NCBI GenBank assembly: GCA_020310875.1
Contig: CM035415.1
Location: forward strand, 908,532-972,531
From: Ceratopteris richardii
Taxonomy: Eukaryota; Streptophyta; Polypodiopsida; Polypodiales; Pteridaceae
Reading direction: 5' to 3'
DNA length: 64,000 nucleotides
Under the pieces are notes generated by a model. It was not told the DNA's origin. It was given only the letters and a program-made list of their open reading frames with translations, and searched no databases. Position numbers and translations under genes: made by a program. Shown one piece after another: positions 31,061-44,300 of this stretch. Within the stretch, counting starts at the first letter, position 1, and the number at the start of each line of letters is the position of its first letter.

Positions 31061-34000
31061 GAAGAAAAGAAGAAGACCAAGAAAGAAGCTTCACTGAAAA
31101 GATTATATCTGAAGACATATCTCTGCAAGAAGCCCCGCAGTGGCATGCAACACCCATCTCTGCACAGAGCCCCGCAGGGGCACACATCAAGGAAAAGCAC
31201 ATAGGAGGGAAGGATGGACCAGGGCCAGGAAGTATCCATGAAGAAGTGCAAGACAATACTTGGCAGGTAATAATCCTCCCGTTGATAGCGTGCAGTGGAA
31301 AAGAAAGTAAATAGGCTCAAAGCAATACAACAAGGTTAGATGTGTGAAGACAAAGACATATAAGAAGACCAAAAGTTAGAAAGGGGAGAGGCTGAAAAGT
31401 TGAAGAGGGTGACTAAGAATACCACATTCTTAAAGCCAGGAACCTTGGCCTTCTTGACCTTTCTACACATATACAATAGTGGATGTAGTGTAGTTCTCCT
31501 TGAAGTGAATGACCACCTTGTGAGAGTGAGAGTATGTATCCACCCATCAAGCTCCGCCCATATAAATACCTCTAGCCCAAGGGCTCTAGGCCTACCATGT
31601 GTCCTAGTCACATGGTTTCCCAAGAAGGTTTCTTCACATGGGTTTGTAAGTCAAACAATCACATGGGTTCACATGGGATCACTTGAAAATCACATGATTT
31701 CTTAAGAGAGGAATTCTAGACTTGTACATACACCCTCAAGGGGCCTTGACTTGAACTATTCAATTAGTAAAGCTCCACATAAAAAATCCTAAGGTTCAAA
31801 CCACTCATTTCCCAAGGATTCATAAATAAAAAATCAAAGGGTTCTCCAAAGGTTTCCCAAGATTTTCTCTAGGAAACCAAGGGTCTAAACCCTTGGATCC
31901 CATGAAATTAACCCGAATAATACAATAACAGATCTCTTGGACTATGATTATCATTCTCTCCATAACTCTAAAGATAACTTTTCTCAATTATCGATGAGGG
32001 GACTAGTAAGCCAAAGCTTCTAATTCCCAAGTGGCATTTGTAACAAAGAATTCTATTTACACTACTAGGTACTTGTAAATGACATCTATTCTCAACCACT
32101 CTTGTCTCATATATGGTATCCTAGTTAGATAGGAAGATCTAATTGGTATGAAGCATATTTAGGCTTTTGAGTTATCTTCTAAGTTTTTACATACCTTAAT
32201 GAGATCTTAATACACTTTCATATGCATGGTCAAGCAAAGTTAGTTGGTACTTGAAGAAAAGCCATGCCTCCTCCATTAAAGATTATAGGATATTTTCTTA
32301 TCAACATACTCTTTGGCTCTCTAAGTGTCCGATGTAGGCTTACTCGCATGACACACATACCAACCGATGTCAAGCAATGGATCCTCACCCATAGAATGTT
32401 AATCCGAGAGACAAGTTGGATGTATGAAGACCTTCAGCATGCTAGGAATCATGCACACACAAAAGAAGTCTCATGCATACGCACACACATACAAGCAAGC
32501 CCCACTCATGAACAATGCACAAGAGCTCCCAAGAGAGTCACACTAGATTAGAAGGGAGAATGAACATGAATAAGAGCCGAGAAGTACAAACGAGGGTTTA
32601 ACTCAATTTTATAGGTGATTCTAAAAAGTGATAGTGTCTACTCTAGTTAAAAATAGATCCGAATCCATCGTTTGAGGTCTGATTTGAGCATAGACAAAAC
32701 TTGTAAAATTTTGGAGGGTTAGGAAATTATTTTTTAATCTCAAAGATGCCTCTACTTGTACAAATGTGGAGCAAATCACAAGAAATGGCTTCCATAAATA
32801 TTTCTAGAGAGGCATGTTTTTACATAAAAATGGCTAATTTGAGGGATAGTTTTTGACTTTTTGGGGCTTGCATTAGCCTGCTTGGGTACATCCATCATGC
32901 TACTTGCTTTAGGTCTTTGTGACCCGCACATATTCTCTCCCTTTGGCTTTTTAAAAGCTACATCCATTCATCTCCATCTCCAACCCTTAGTAGCTTAGTG
33001 CATCTTTGCTTTGGTGATTTCCACGTTTGCATAGGAGTTAACTAAGACGTCTAAAGCATTATGATATTTCTTAGGCATTCTTATGATATTGATGAATAAT
33101 GGGGTTCTCCATACTTCATCTCGAAAGGAGGCATATGAAGCGTTTTATGAGGTCTATTATTACAAGGAAACTCTATCAATTGCAAATAAGTATCCCAATC
33201 ACTTTTCTTCTCATAAACATATGCCATCATCATATCATCTTATATTTAGTTGGTTCTCTAGATCTAACCATGAGTGTGGGGATGGTCACCATTGACATCT
33301 TGAGTTGGAAGCTTCCATAAACGTCTCATAAATTCAACATCTTTATCTTAAAGTATGGATGAAGGTAGTCAATGAAGTTTAAAGATATGTTGAATAGATA
33401 AATTAACAACTTATGAAGCTTCCATTTTCTCTTTGTAGTCAAAAAGTGAGCCATGCTTCTCAATCTGTCTACCATTATTAGCAGACTATCCTTCCTTATT
33501 TGCCTATTTCGAGGTTTTCTAAGTGGTTACCTCAAAATTTTAAATCACTAGGATACTTTTTAGGCATGGTAATCACCAATGTGGCTATGGTAACCACTAC
33601 GACATTGTCATCATCATCATCATCTTCTTCTTCCTCTCTCTTTTCTTTTGTTTCCATTACAACAAGTTCATATATGCATGCCCTTAAGTACATGCCTAAA
33701 ATATTATATCATGTGTGAGGCCTCAAGCATATCATGATGGAATGGTAAGCCAAAGACTTCGATTAAAGCCACATTACCTATGAAAGAGTGGTGCTACCAC
33801 TAGACATTTCAAATTCTTTACTTAGCAAGAGTGTATGTTGGAAGTGCCAAGCTTTAACACATTAAACACCTTCTCATGTTTCATAATATGCATTTTTGGA
33901 GGGCCTATCCATAAGCTGGCAGTTTCAGTTTTTAAAACTTAAGTTACCACGATTCATTTTTCTCATCCATTTTCAATGTGGAAGAAAAGGCCAAAGAAAA

Positions 34001-34127
34001 CGACGTGGTTGTTGGCTTTATAGAAGTGGGATTTTGAAAATACATTGCTTTCTACTTCATGAGATCACCCGGTCCCAAAAGGTGATGAAGGGAGAAGTGG
34101 AAAGAGAATGTTTCTTTCTATCTTTCC
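31061..34127. other. About 3 kb with no recognised gene
   Basis: Several short open frames on both strands have no family signature. Short (TCA)n/(TTC)n runs lie at about 33607-33645. Words built on CACATGGGTT recur near 31600-31700. The abrupt change at 31060 marks the edge of the Gypsy fragment. Confidence 0.35.
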
Positions 34128-34640
34128 CTCCCTCTCTCTCTCTCTCCCTCCTCTCGTGGACTGCTGTGGTGGGCCCCAAGGGGAGAGAATATTAAGTTAT
34201 GCCTCCCTCTCTTCCTCTAGTGGACCTAGGGCCCAAGAGGGAGAGAATAATTATGTCTTTCTCTCTTGCCCTTTTTTTTCACATGCCATCATTATCGAAA
34301 AGGGAGAGATGAGTAGAACAAGGTGAGCTGAAAGGGGTAGCACATGGATATGTTTTGGGGTGGTTAGAGATCATTTTTTGGGTCACCCAAAAAGTTTTCT
34401 AAGAGCACATGGATATCCGGTGACCAAATTTCGGGTGGTTGGAGATTGACTTTGGGCCAACGGATTTAGATGCACATGAAGGTCAGATGGTCAGATTTCA
34501 AGTGGCCAAAGAACTGGACCTTGAGTCATCCAATTTAGGTGCAGATGAAGGTTCGGTGGCTGGTTTTTAGATGACCCATGATGGACTTTGGATCACCTCA
34601 TTTAGGTGCACATGGAGGTCTCATATTCAATTTTTACAAG
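34128..34640. repeat. Minisatellite: purine/CT-rich duplication followed by about 68-bp units
   Basis: At 34128-34260 a segment containing CCTCTCnnGTGGAC...GGGCCCnAAG...GGGAGAGAATA occurs twice. From 34340 at least four degenerate units of about 66-69 bp follow. Each begins GCACATGGA or GCA(C/G)ATGAAGG and contains GGTGnCC...TTTGG(A/G)(T/C)CA. A fifth start is at about 34609. Confidence 0.7.
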
Positions 34641-36290
34641 TGAGCACTATGGAAAAAATTGTTTGTGTCTCAAAGATTGTATGTATTTAATGGTACACAT
34701 CTACCTGTGCAAGTGGTTGTTCTATATACCAATATTGTAACGGTTATGCTTAATATGGCTTGTATTGTTCGATCATGGTTTGTGCCTCTGTTTGGGTATT
34801 GGAATTTGGTATCATGATTGCATTGCTTAAAGAGTACCCCAAATACAATTTTGCTATTGATTCCGTGTGAAAGAAGTATATTATGGTGTTGTTAGTCTAC
34901 GAATGCTTTGGGAGAATTATGTGGATTGTTTGGATTATGTACAAAAATCTTGGCTATCGCTCTTTTGGTTCTTTAATATGAACTGGCCAAAAGACGTATG
35001 CTTGAAACCTTGCTCTGAATTTCTATATGGACTGTCATTCAACAATTTATCTAGCATTTTTAATTTTTTTTTAATATTTAATAGTATTTCTTTAAGAGAC
35101 TTTTATATTTATCGATGCTAAGTTCTCCAAGTTTTCTCAACGCTACATTTTATCTATGTTGATGTCTACAAACTCCTTACACTTATTTAACGGGCGTTCT
35201 AACAACACTTAGGATCGCTCTTGATTTATTGGGATCGTTTTTTATTTATGAGGATAGCTTAATTTCTTGTAATGACGTCTCTCTAAAAGCCACTTTGTTT
35301 TGAGCCTATAATAAAAAAAAAACAATAAAATAATGGTGATTGGATTTCAGGTCACCCGAACGGATTGGTGTTAATGAGCACTAGTCCATTGAGCTTACCT
35401 GACCTCGGTCACCTAAACAGTGAAAAAATCATCGAACTCACATTGAAATTGGTCCACGGGCAAGGGATATGAGTCTAACAAGATAATAGCCACTGTATTG
35501 CTTTCGGGCGAATTAAATCAATTACCTTCAGGTTGATTAAATCAATTACCTTCGAGTCGTCCTTTTCAATTGATGCTTTTGGGCAATTTAACCCCTGCTT
35601 CGTGAAATATGGGGGATCCCATGGGTACTATGCACGTTCACTTGTACAACCCTTCTTTCAATCAATTCAAGCAAAGGAAGAACTTCCTTGAAAAAAAAAA
35701 AGAAAAAGATAAGAAGCTGCATAATAGAAATAACAAGTCAATAAGAGAAAGGGAGGTTGAAAAATGGCATCGATTCACTAAGAAGGAAAAAATTACTTTA
35801 GTCTAATCTTGAACCTTGAGGACATCGAAATCACTCTTTGTTGTTTGAGGTAAAATGGACTTGACAAGGGATCTACGATCTAATAGAATGCTGAAAAGCA
35901 TGGCCAAGGTAGTTAAGCTCATCCGTATCAAGTTTGTGGCAAGTTAATAAGTGTCTTCACTTGTATTTGTACACATTTCCCCCTTGCTTCTCTCCTTTGT
36001 ACCATTGATGGGTGGGTGCAATAGATCTCATAAACAAAATGAATATGGAATGATTGGACCATTGTAAGCGCCTCCATAGTAAGTCCATGCATGACCTTGT
36101 GATACCCATCATGGCTTCTCCTCAAATGAAAAACTTTTATAATTCATATCATGTGCAGAAAGGACATGATGCATTTTAACCGCCTCCAAGACAGATGGAT
36201 CTTTAAGAAAAAAGTTTTTAACTTTTTGCGGAATGAATTGCTCTCCTACTTCTCCACCTACATCATTGCCCCTGTTTTCCTTTCAAATGA
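34641..36290. other. Unassigned AT-rich sequence
   Basis: Nothing is recognised except a short direct repeat TTGATTAAATCAATTACCTTC near 35515-35555 and an A-rich run at about 35690-35710. Confidence 0.35.
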
Positions 36291-36294
36291 CAGA

Positions 36295-36610
36295 GTTTTA
36301 CAGCTCAGATGGTTTGGAGATCATATGGTAAAGGGCTTCCTTATTGATATAACAGTCGCGGGATTCTACTGCGTTAATTACAGGTCACGTTGTTTGGAGA
36401 TATGGCATGGGGGGGTTTTCTGATTGATATAATACTATCGAAGGATTCTACTGTGTAAAGTGTTGTACGCTATTGCTAAAATATTTGTCGAGCGATTCTA
36501 CAGAGCTGCCCCTGCTTGCTCGTGTTGCCTTCCACAAAACAATTTTACAGCTCTTGTTTTGGAGATCATATCCTATGGCTTTCTGATTGACGAAGGCCTC
36601 CTGTGTAAGT
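36295..36610. repeat. Three degenerate repeat units upstream of the IQD gene
   Basis: The word series TTTGGAGAT(C)ATA...GGCTTnCTGATTGA(T/C)...GATTCTACTG occurs around 36310-36370, 36390-36450 and 36560-36600. TTTTACAGCTC precedes the first and third units. The array lies about 300-600 bp before the CT/GA-rich stretch proposed as the gene's 5' end. Confidence 0.55.
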
Positions 36611-36699
36611 TTTTCCACAGTAATCCATGCGTTTTTCCAGGTCAAATCCGTTCAAACCTCATACGGTTTCTGCGTCGCCGAGTGTTTGTCTAATCCAAG

Positions 36700-36880
36700 T
36701 CCAATCTAGACGGAACTCGATAGGACATTGGGCTCCAAATGCAGCCGCGACACTCCGGCCAAGAGGTCGAGTCCGCCTTCAAAGCTCGAGATGAAAAGCG
36801 ACTTGCACATTGCAGAATGGAATTGCAAAGCTCGCAACTTGCAAGTGGTCGCAGTAGCTGGATAGTCCCTTTCGCAGGTT

Positions 36881-36939
<59 letters not shown>

Positions 36940-37260
36940 CTTGCTTTCTCTACCTCAAAAAGTTGCTTTTCAGTAGCCCGCTTTCCCAGAGAGAGCGCTT
37001 GTCCTTAGGGGGCAGCTGCAGTTGGCTGCTTCCATTGCTGCTCCTTCATAAAGCTTTGCACGTTTCGCGCGAGAGAGAGAGACTCCACACATACTATCTA
37101 GAACTGCGTATTCTTTTTCTTTCTCTTTTACTGCAGAAGTACACTGCATTTCCCCGTTCTCTTCTGAGATATCCGGATTCGTGGATACCTTCGGCAATGT
37201 GTTTCACATTCGCAGACCATGTGAGCAGATTACACAGATGAAGAAAAGATCGTGGCATTG
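36700..37260 (+). promoter_or_regulatory. Probable promoter / first 5' UTR exon of the IQD gene
   Basis: This stretch is more GC-rich than its surroundings, contains GA/CT tracts and CpGs, and is free of transposon signatures. It lies 3 kb upstream of the coding start. A likely 5' UTR splice acceptor at 40161 implies an upstream non-coding exon, and this is the best candidate. A possible donor is GTGAGC at 37219. No convincing TATA box was seen. The assignment is inference. Confidence 0.35.
36885..36938. repeat. (GA)n microsatellite
   Basis: About 27 GA dinucleotides. A second short GA run is at 37072-37082. GA/CT tracts are common in plant core promoters and 5' UTRs. Confidence 0.97.
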
Positions 37261-40161
37261 GTGGATCTAGAGTAGATGTTTAATGAGCTGCTTTATACCT
37301 CTGCACCTGGAATGGTTAACTTTGTTTGCACCCATTCAATTTAAGGTCGATCCATTCATGTAATGCTGGACATCGATTGGCTTTCCTCTTGCGGTGGCGT
37401 CTAGTCCATGATATTTTTTCATGTCAAACTCATGGACAGGTTCTTTAAGCTATTTTGGAAGTCCTGCGAAAGATTGTGTGAGGCTTGTTAATTTACTGAA
37501 GTCCTTCAGTAACTGAAGTGAAGTGTACGAGATTCACAAGGAACAGAAACGCGGAAACGCCTTTGATCATACATGGATTAGTTTCTGCAGCCGATGACAG
37601 TAGAAAACCTTTTGATTAATATATAATTTCGCAGAGTGAGAGAGCTTCGAAATTCCAATGGACGAGCTCACGTCATAAACTCTCTTCTACACCGTTAGAG
37701 ATCTCTTGTGTGGCCACAGCATCGGTTTGATTGCAGTCTTCTGAAGGTTTATGCCCTGAATCTTGTCACGTATGAATATCTTGGTTCCTGGACTTTCGAA
37801 ATCGGTAGAAATTTAACATCACGACGGATACACTTAGACATAGCGAAGAAGGAATAACTACTCCCGATATGATCGCCCGCTAGACAGAATTGTACGAAAA
37901 TCCTCTTTCGTAGGGCTAGCATTATGATTAGACTGCGAAGATTGGAACATCACCTCGCGCTAAACTGCATTTACCTTGTATTTTTTATTAATCTCGCTTT
38001 CTATTTTCATAAGCATTTTTTCCCTGTAAGATCGGCAGCTGGGCAGAGTTGTATGACAATCCGCATTGTGAATGTAGAATCAAGATTAGGCGGGAGTTTT
38101 TGAACCGCCATCGTGAACTGAACTGCATTTGCCTTGTAATCTGGACTAGGCTCGATTTTGACTGTCTAATATTTGCGGTTCACCATTCTATGGCTTGAAA
38201 GAAAGATATTATTACACGTTATTCTTTACCATGCTTGATTTTTGAGTTGGATTATTTTTCAATGGCCATTATTGCTTATTAATCAAGAATTTTCTTTATT
38301 TATGTGAGGGGGTAGAAGACACATTGTATTAGCAGAATTGGCTTGGCTAGTAAAGGCACTTCTGCTAATTTTTAAGCTTGTCATCGACAATGGCTGCCTG
38401 TAAATCTGGTTAACTAACGTAAGTTCATTTTGCTGCCTGTAAATCTGGTTAACTAACGTAAGTTCGTTTTGTACTTTGTGATGAGTGTTTTTTGTCCTCC
38501 TGTAACTCTGCATTTGGGGTAGGATGCAAGCTTTCAAATCTAACTTGGGGTCGTACGAGCTATATCATCTACAGCAATCTCAATCTCATTCATATAAATA
38601 GAATTTTTCTTATTGTATCTTGCACACAGATTCCTTGGTTTTGAGCAGAAGGCATTGTATCGCTTGGTAGATTAGAGGGTTAGAGCTTGGTAGTCCTATC
38701 CATACTGACTATGTAAATCTATATTGTTTTCATGATTATCAGAGTTCATTATGGGATTGAGTGGACACGTGTTTCTTAGGGCTCAAGCTAGTTGAATAGG
38801 GCGAGACTTTCTTTCGCATGCAAGTTTTAGGCAGAACTTGCTAGAACAAGAGCACTCCAAGCATACCAATCCTAGAAACAACTGTAAAATTGCATAATCA
38901 CTTCAAAGCCCTATCAGGTATCAAAACTTCCAAGCGAACAGAGCGAGGAGAATATATGTTTGGGTATATAACAAGCTTTGGAACTGGACTGGAGACCTAG
39001 ACCACTGAAGCATACCAATCCTCAAAGCAACTGTAAGAAAGCATATTAAATATTTTCCACGGTGCACTCAAAAGCCTCCCCATGTATGATATTAAAACTT
39101 TCAAGTGAACATGCAAGGAGAATATATGTATGGATAAATAACAAGCTTTGGAAATGGACCGCATAAGATTTTCTCATGTGTCCATCATATGCTTAATTGG
39201 ATATATGAAGTGTTCATGTTTGAAACTTGAGAGGAAACTCATTATCCAACTTTGACTAATTTAGGTTGTAAGTTTTGACAGACTATTCTAATAATTGTCT
39301 TTATGTTTGATTAGACATTCAGTGAATTCTAATGATTGAGCATTGATCGTTGCATTGAAACATAACTGTCCTATGCATCTGCATGTTGTCAATATTTGTA
39401 GATGCCATATCCTTGTTCTACCCATAGGCCAACTTTTGACATTTTTTGGTTTTCAATTAATACATGCGAGTCCTCCATACAATAAAAGGCAATAGATTGA
39501 CAGTTGGCTGGATTTGATCAGCTGACATGAGGAGGCCGAACCAATCATTTTGCTTGGCATCAGCAATAAGAATTCATTAGTTTACTCAAGGTACATTCAC
39601 TTGTTTGTCATATACGAAACCTTGAAAGTGTATGTATGTTTTTCTCCAAGCTAAGGGGTCATAGACTTGGCCAAAAGCAGTCAAACCTTCCCACATAGAT
39701 GCCCTATCTCTCATGCATGTTGTAGCAGACGTTTGCAGTGAATCAGAATTGTGATTCCTTCATTGGGTATTGGCAATCTGATGATATTTTGGGTTTTAGA
39801 TTCTCAAAAGCTAACGATATGTGTTGGTATGAGTTTGGGATTATGAGAACATTAGAGTGCATTGGTGCTGGGTGATTATAAACTCCAGCTTTGGGAGTTT
39901 ATGATTTTAAATATGTCAGCACAACTGTTGTTTGTTTAGTTATACATAAAAGGTTTTCTCTTTTTTGGATGTATTGGACGATTGTTGATGGTTGATTCTC
40001 AAGATCTGTAGGTGACACTTTTTAGCTTCCATTGAGTGTTTAAGTAAACGTGATAAATGACTGATTTTAATGTACATGTCTGCCAAATGCATCAAACATT
40101 TTTTTTTTCTGCATTCCTTCCATATTAGTGATCACTCATATAATGTTATTTCTTTTTTCAG
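37261..40161 (+). other. Probable 5' UTR intron of the IQD gene
   Basis: AT-rich sequence with no coding potential, ending in a textbook acceptor (TTATTTCTTTTTTCAG, AG at 40160-40161). It includes a 39-bp tandem duplication at about 38392-38468 (CTGCCTGTAAATCTGGTTAA). It also has a degenerate duplication of about 150 bp at about 38856-39000 and 39005-39165 (AGCATACCAATCCT, ATATAACAAGCTTTGGAA). Confidence 0.4.
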
Positions 40162-40256
40162 CTTTGCAGAGGTGCCTATTTCGCCTTGACATCATATGCT
40201 TTCTCTCAATCTATAGACATGTATGCTGCTTGAATATGGTTATACATTAAAGCAGG

Positions 40257-40349
40257 ATGGGTAAATCTCCTGGGAAATGGTTCAAGTCTCTGCTTTCAAT
40301 AAAGAAGTCTTCAAAAACCCCCTCAGAAGATCCTTCTCCACCTCAAGCT
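40257..40349 (+). CDS. IQD gene, coding exon 1
   Basis: 31 codons, [15 protein letters not shown]... through ...PSPPQA, followed by donor GTATGT. The start is chosen because MGK-x-x-x-KW is the conserved IQD N-terminus. A short 5' UTR (from about 40162) precedes it in the same exon. Confidence 0.92.
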
Positions 40350-41352
40350 GTATGTTTCAATCTTGACCAAATATAGAATTTATTTATTCTATTTATTATT
40401 TTTTTAATAAATCTGGGAAGTGCACAGTTTGTATGTTTCTGAGAATATACTTATGACGTATTTCTGAGAATGTACAACTACCGATAAGTGGCAAACATGA
40501 TTACAGAAGAAAATCTTCTGCACCAATCACTATTATTCAAAAAGGTTCTTGCATCTACCATCATCAGTAACTATGATCATCTGGTTTATTATAAAAGTCA
40601 AGTTTTGGTGCCAACTTTATTCATGTTAACTGGAATTCATTGGACTATGCATTTTTGGTCAGAATGCTTTCATTTTGTATTCCAATCTGATTAAATGTGG
40701 AAGTCTTGTTGATCTTTTGAAAGTACAGTCACCCAGCATTCACTTTTTTTTTTTTGACCCAGACAGTAATCTTGATCAAGAACCTGACAATCTGATGGTT
40801 TGCTACATAGACACATGAAATGGTCATTTCAACACAAGTCATGATTGATTGTTTGATAATCAATTTATTGGAACCAATCACAATGTGCATGCAAGATAAG
40901 TTATTCTGCTAAGTTAAGGATTGAACATTCTCTTCCTGTGCTTACGATCTGCAAGGATTACAATGGGTCTGTTTTGTTGCTTTTCATGTCATTTACATAT
41001 GGCTATACCACATTGTAGCATCATATAGGTTTGTGCATGTATAGTCACACCAAAGTGGACAAATTCTTTTAAACACAGTAGCCATTTTCGATACATAAAA
41101 CTGGAATGTGTGGGTTTAGAAAAAAAAAGTGTTCCTGTGATTGTTGCATTCTTCATTGCTGGAAACTTTTGGCTGGATATGTATTCACTAATCTTCATTT
41201 TTGCAATGAGGGATACAAACGAGGATAGGGGATCCATTCAAGCTTTCTAGTGCTACCTCTCATAGCATAGGTTTGTGATTGCCTAAAAGGTGGCCACTGG
41301 CTTGCTCTTGTGGCTCTTGAGTCTTCTATAGATAGATAGACAGATAGATAGG

Positions 41353-41394
<42 letters not shown>

Positions 41395-44300
41395 CATGGT
41401 CATTTTATGTGAGGTGCCCAATTAGAATGCACTTACATGGAAGATACTGATGAGGTTGGTCAGCAACCAACACAATCTGCTAGACATCATAGTCCTTTGA
41501 AAGTATGCATATATGGCCAACCATCTCTGGATAATACAATTCACATGCATGGGTAATAGTATTTATTAAGTAAGTAGTAAGTACTTATTATTCAGCAAAT
41601 TTTGAAAATACTAGTAACTAATTAAGAAAAAAGTTTTAAGCTAAAAATTAATAGCGAAGGAGTACTCACACCATATTTTTCTCTCACCGTACCATAGGTT
41701 GTAATTGCATGGACCTCAAGCATGCAATGCCTCTAGAAAAAAGACCTACAACATTTAAAAGTTTCCAAGTTGGAGCTTTAATTTTTCATGTACTCTATAT
41801 CAAAACCAAAGATTTTATTTATGTCTTTGTTCCATGCATGAATTAAGTCCAGATCTTGAAAGAGGATGCAATAGCTTGACTATTCCATGTATAGGATGAT
41901 GGAACCAATCCCATCGTTGTTTCCGTATAGCTTTTAGTTCTTGTATTCCATGGACAAGATCTCAAGTCCTAATTTGTTTTGCTCCATGTGGAAGATATGT
42001 AGTATTAGTATGAGAGCTTTAAAGCTCAAGATGAATACAAGCTGTCCAAGAACTCCAATAACCTCCAAGGCTGAAGATGATCTTCTCCAAATATAAATAA
42101 GCTGCAAGCTTCTCTACACTTTATAGATGATAAAGAAAACACAATTCCACCTCTCCAAGTTAAAAGGACCACCTCTCAAGCGAAGCTCTTGAAGAGCTCC
42201 ACAAATCATAATATTAATGACCAACGTGTGTTATTTATTTAGGCTATGTAGTGTGTTGCCTTGGTAAGCAAGGTAAAAATAACAATAGTTGCGTTTCACT
42301 AGTAAAGCAAAAATGCTTTTCACGAGTAAATAAAAAGCTTCATTTCACTAGTAAAGCAAAAATGGCTTTTCATTAATAAAGCTAAAGATGTGTTTCACCT
42401 AAAAATTGTTTTACACATTAAATCTGAAAATTAGGGTTTGAGTTTAGGTGAGAAACATACAAATATTGTATATGGTTGGATAGCTCTTGTTAAGCTCTAC
42501 CACATTATGTAATAAAAAATTTTGACCTTATTTTTGCCATTTCTCAAAATTGGGACCATTTCTGACCATTTCCAAGAATTTATTTTTATAAACTTGCAAG
42601 TGGGGTCCCTAGTGGAAGGTTGTCTCAATGACATATTTTCTAATAATTCCCTCTTAATCTAATGCTAGGGGAGTATGGAAGGTAGATATATTTGTTATTT
42701 GTTGTAGTTATTTGATTTTAGTTTAGGTACCTTTTTCACATATCATCCAAAGTACCCGCCAACACACACAAGGACCTTTGACATGAAGAGCTCTCTATTA
42801 ACACACATCACAAAGAGAGCTCACACATACCCCCAGTGTTCCATAAGCAATGCATTGCAAACATTTGCAATGCAACTCCACGTCGTGCACACGTTCGCAG
42901 TGCGTTGGTGATTCAACCAAAAAAAAAGAAAGAAAACTTCCAAACAAGCCAAAAATGGTCCACAAGGAAGGGTCTTTTAAGTTTTAACCATTATAACTTA
43001 TGAAGAAAAAAATTGGTGGTTGAGTCTTCGTGCAAGAAAGACCAATGTCTCAATGAGGCAAAAAAATGAGAGGGAGATAGAGTATACAATGTCCCACTTA
43101 CCATATAATCATTCCAACATCATGTACCATATAATCATTCCAACATCATGTACCATATAACATCATGCATATGCATATATATATATATGTATGTACTTAT
43201 GTATGTATGTATTATGTATGTATGTATATTCAATTTTTTGTATGTTTATCCAAACATATGTTTATTTACTTAGTTATGTATGTATGTATGATGTTATTTC
43301 CTATAATTTATTACTGTATGTTTATTCAAAGACATGTTTATTTACTTGTGTACGTCTTTAATATACATGTTTCTTTTTGTGTAGTATGTACCTACTATGT
43401 ATATGATATATATATGCATGTATGTATGTATTTATCTATGTGCAATGTATGTATGTAATATGTATATACTAGGTATATATTTACGTAATAATGTATTTAT
43501 GTAGTATAATGATTTATACGTAACTTTATCACAGCTTGGGGTTCGCAACTTGAACCCATTGCTAATGCGTTAGCAACATGTTGCCTACCACGTTGCCATT
43601 CCGTTGCTAACCTCCATGCATCCCCCACTCGTCTCAACCAAATACTACTTTATACATACAAGAAGGTGTTACATTTATTACATGTTGATCCTGTATAAGT
43701 TTCTTTATGTAGAGACAAAACCCCTCCTTGCTCACACCAGTCTTCCTCCATGACCACCAAGATGTAGATTCTAGCTCCCCATATATGGTTGAGTGACTAA
43801 CTTCAAGGAGCACTAGAAGGTTGACTGTGTTTTGAATATCACTTCACATGTATACATTGAAGCAATGCTTTTCAAGTTGTTTTTGATTGTTTATTCTAGC
43901 AAATCTAGCAAGTATATAAAATTCTAGCCAAAAAAATTGGTCCATCCTCTTGTTGCCGCAATAATAGTTGCAATCTGTCAAGTTCTTCTTTGTCACCCCT
44001 CCAAGAGTGTATCTCTTCAAAATATAATTCAGCTTTGTCATATAGATTGATGACTTGATGACCACTTCTGAACATGCGGCTGAGTTTGAGTTGAACCTTC
44101 CATAAAGATTTAATCTTCCTACATGTGGTCAAATTCTCTATGTACTCTATGTTTTCCTGTTTTGATACCGATTGTTGGTTTTTAGGCCCATAATTAATAT
44201 AGAGACATAGCAAAAATAGAGACAAGATGGAGAATAAATAACACATGAGAGAGATGCAAGGAACAAAGCTCCAAATATAGTCATTACATTCCATCGTTGA

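Noticed and set aside
41328-41394. Possible GATA-factor regulatory cluster
   Set aside because: It is a simple GATA microsatellite in an intron, with nothing beyond repetition to suggest regulation.
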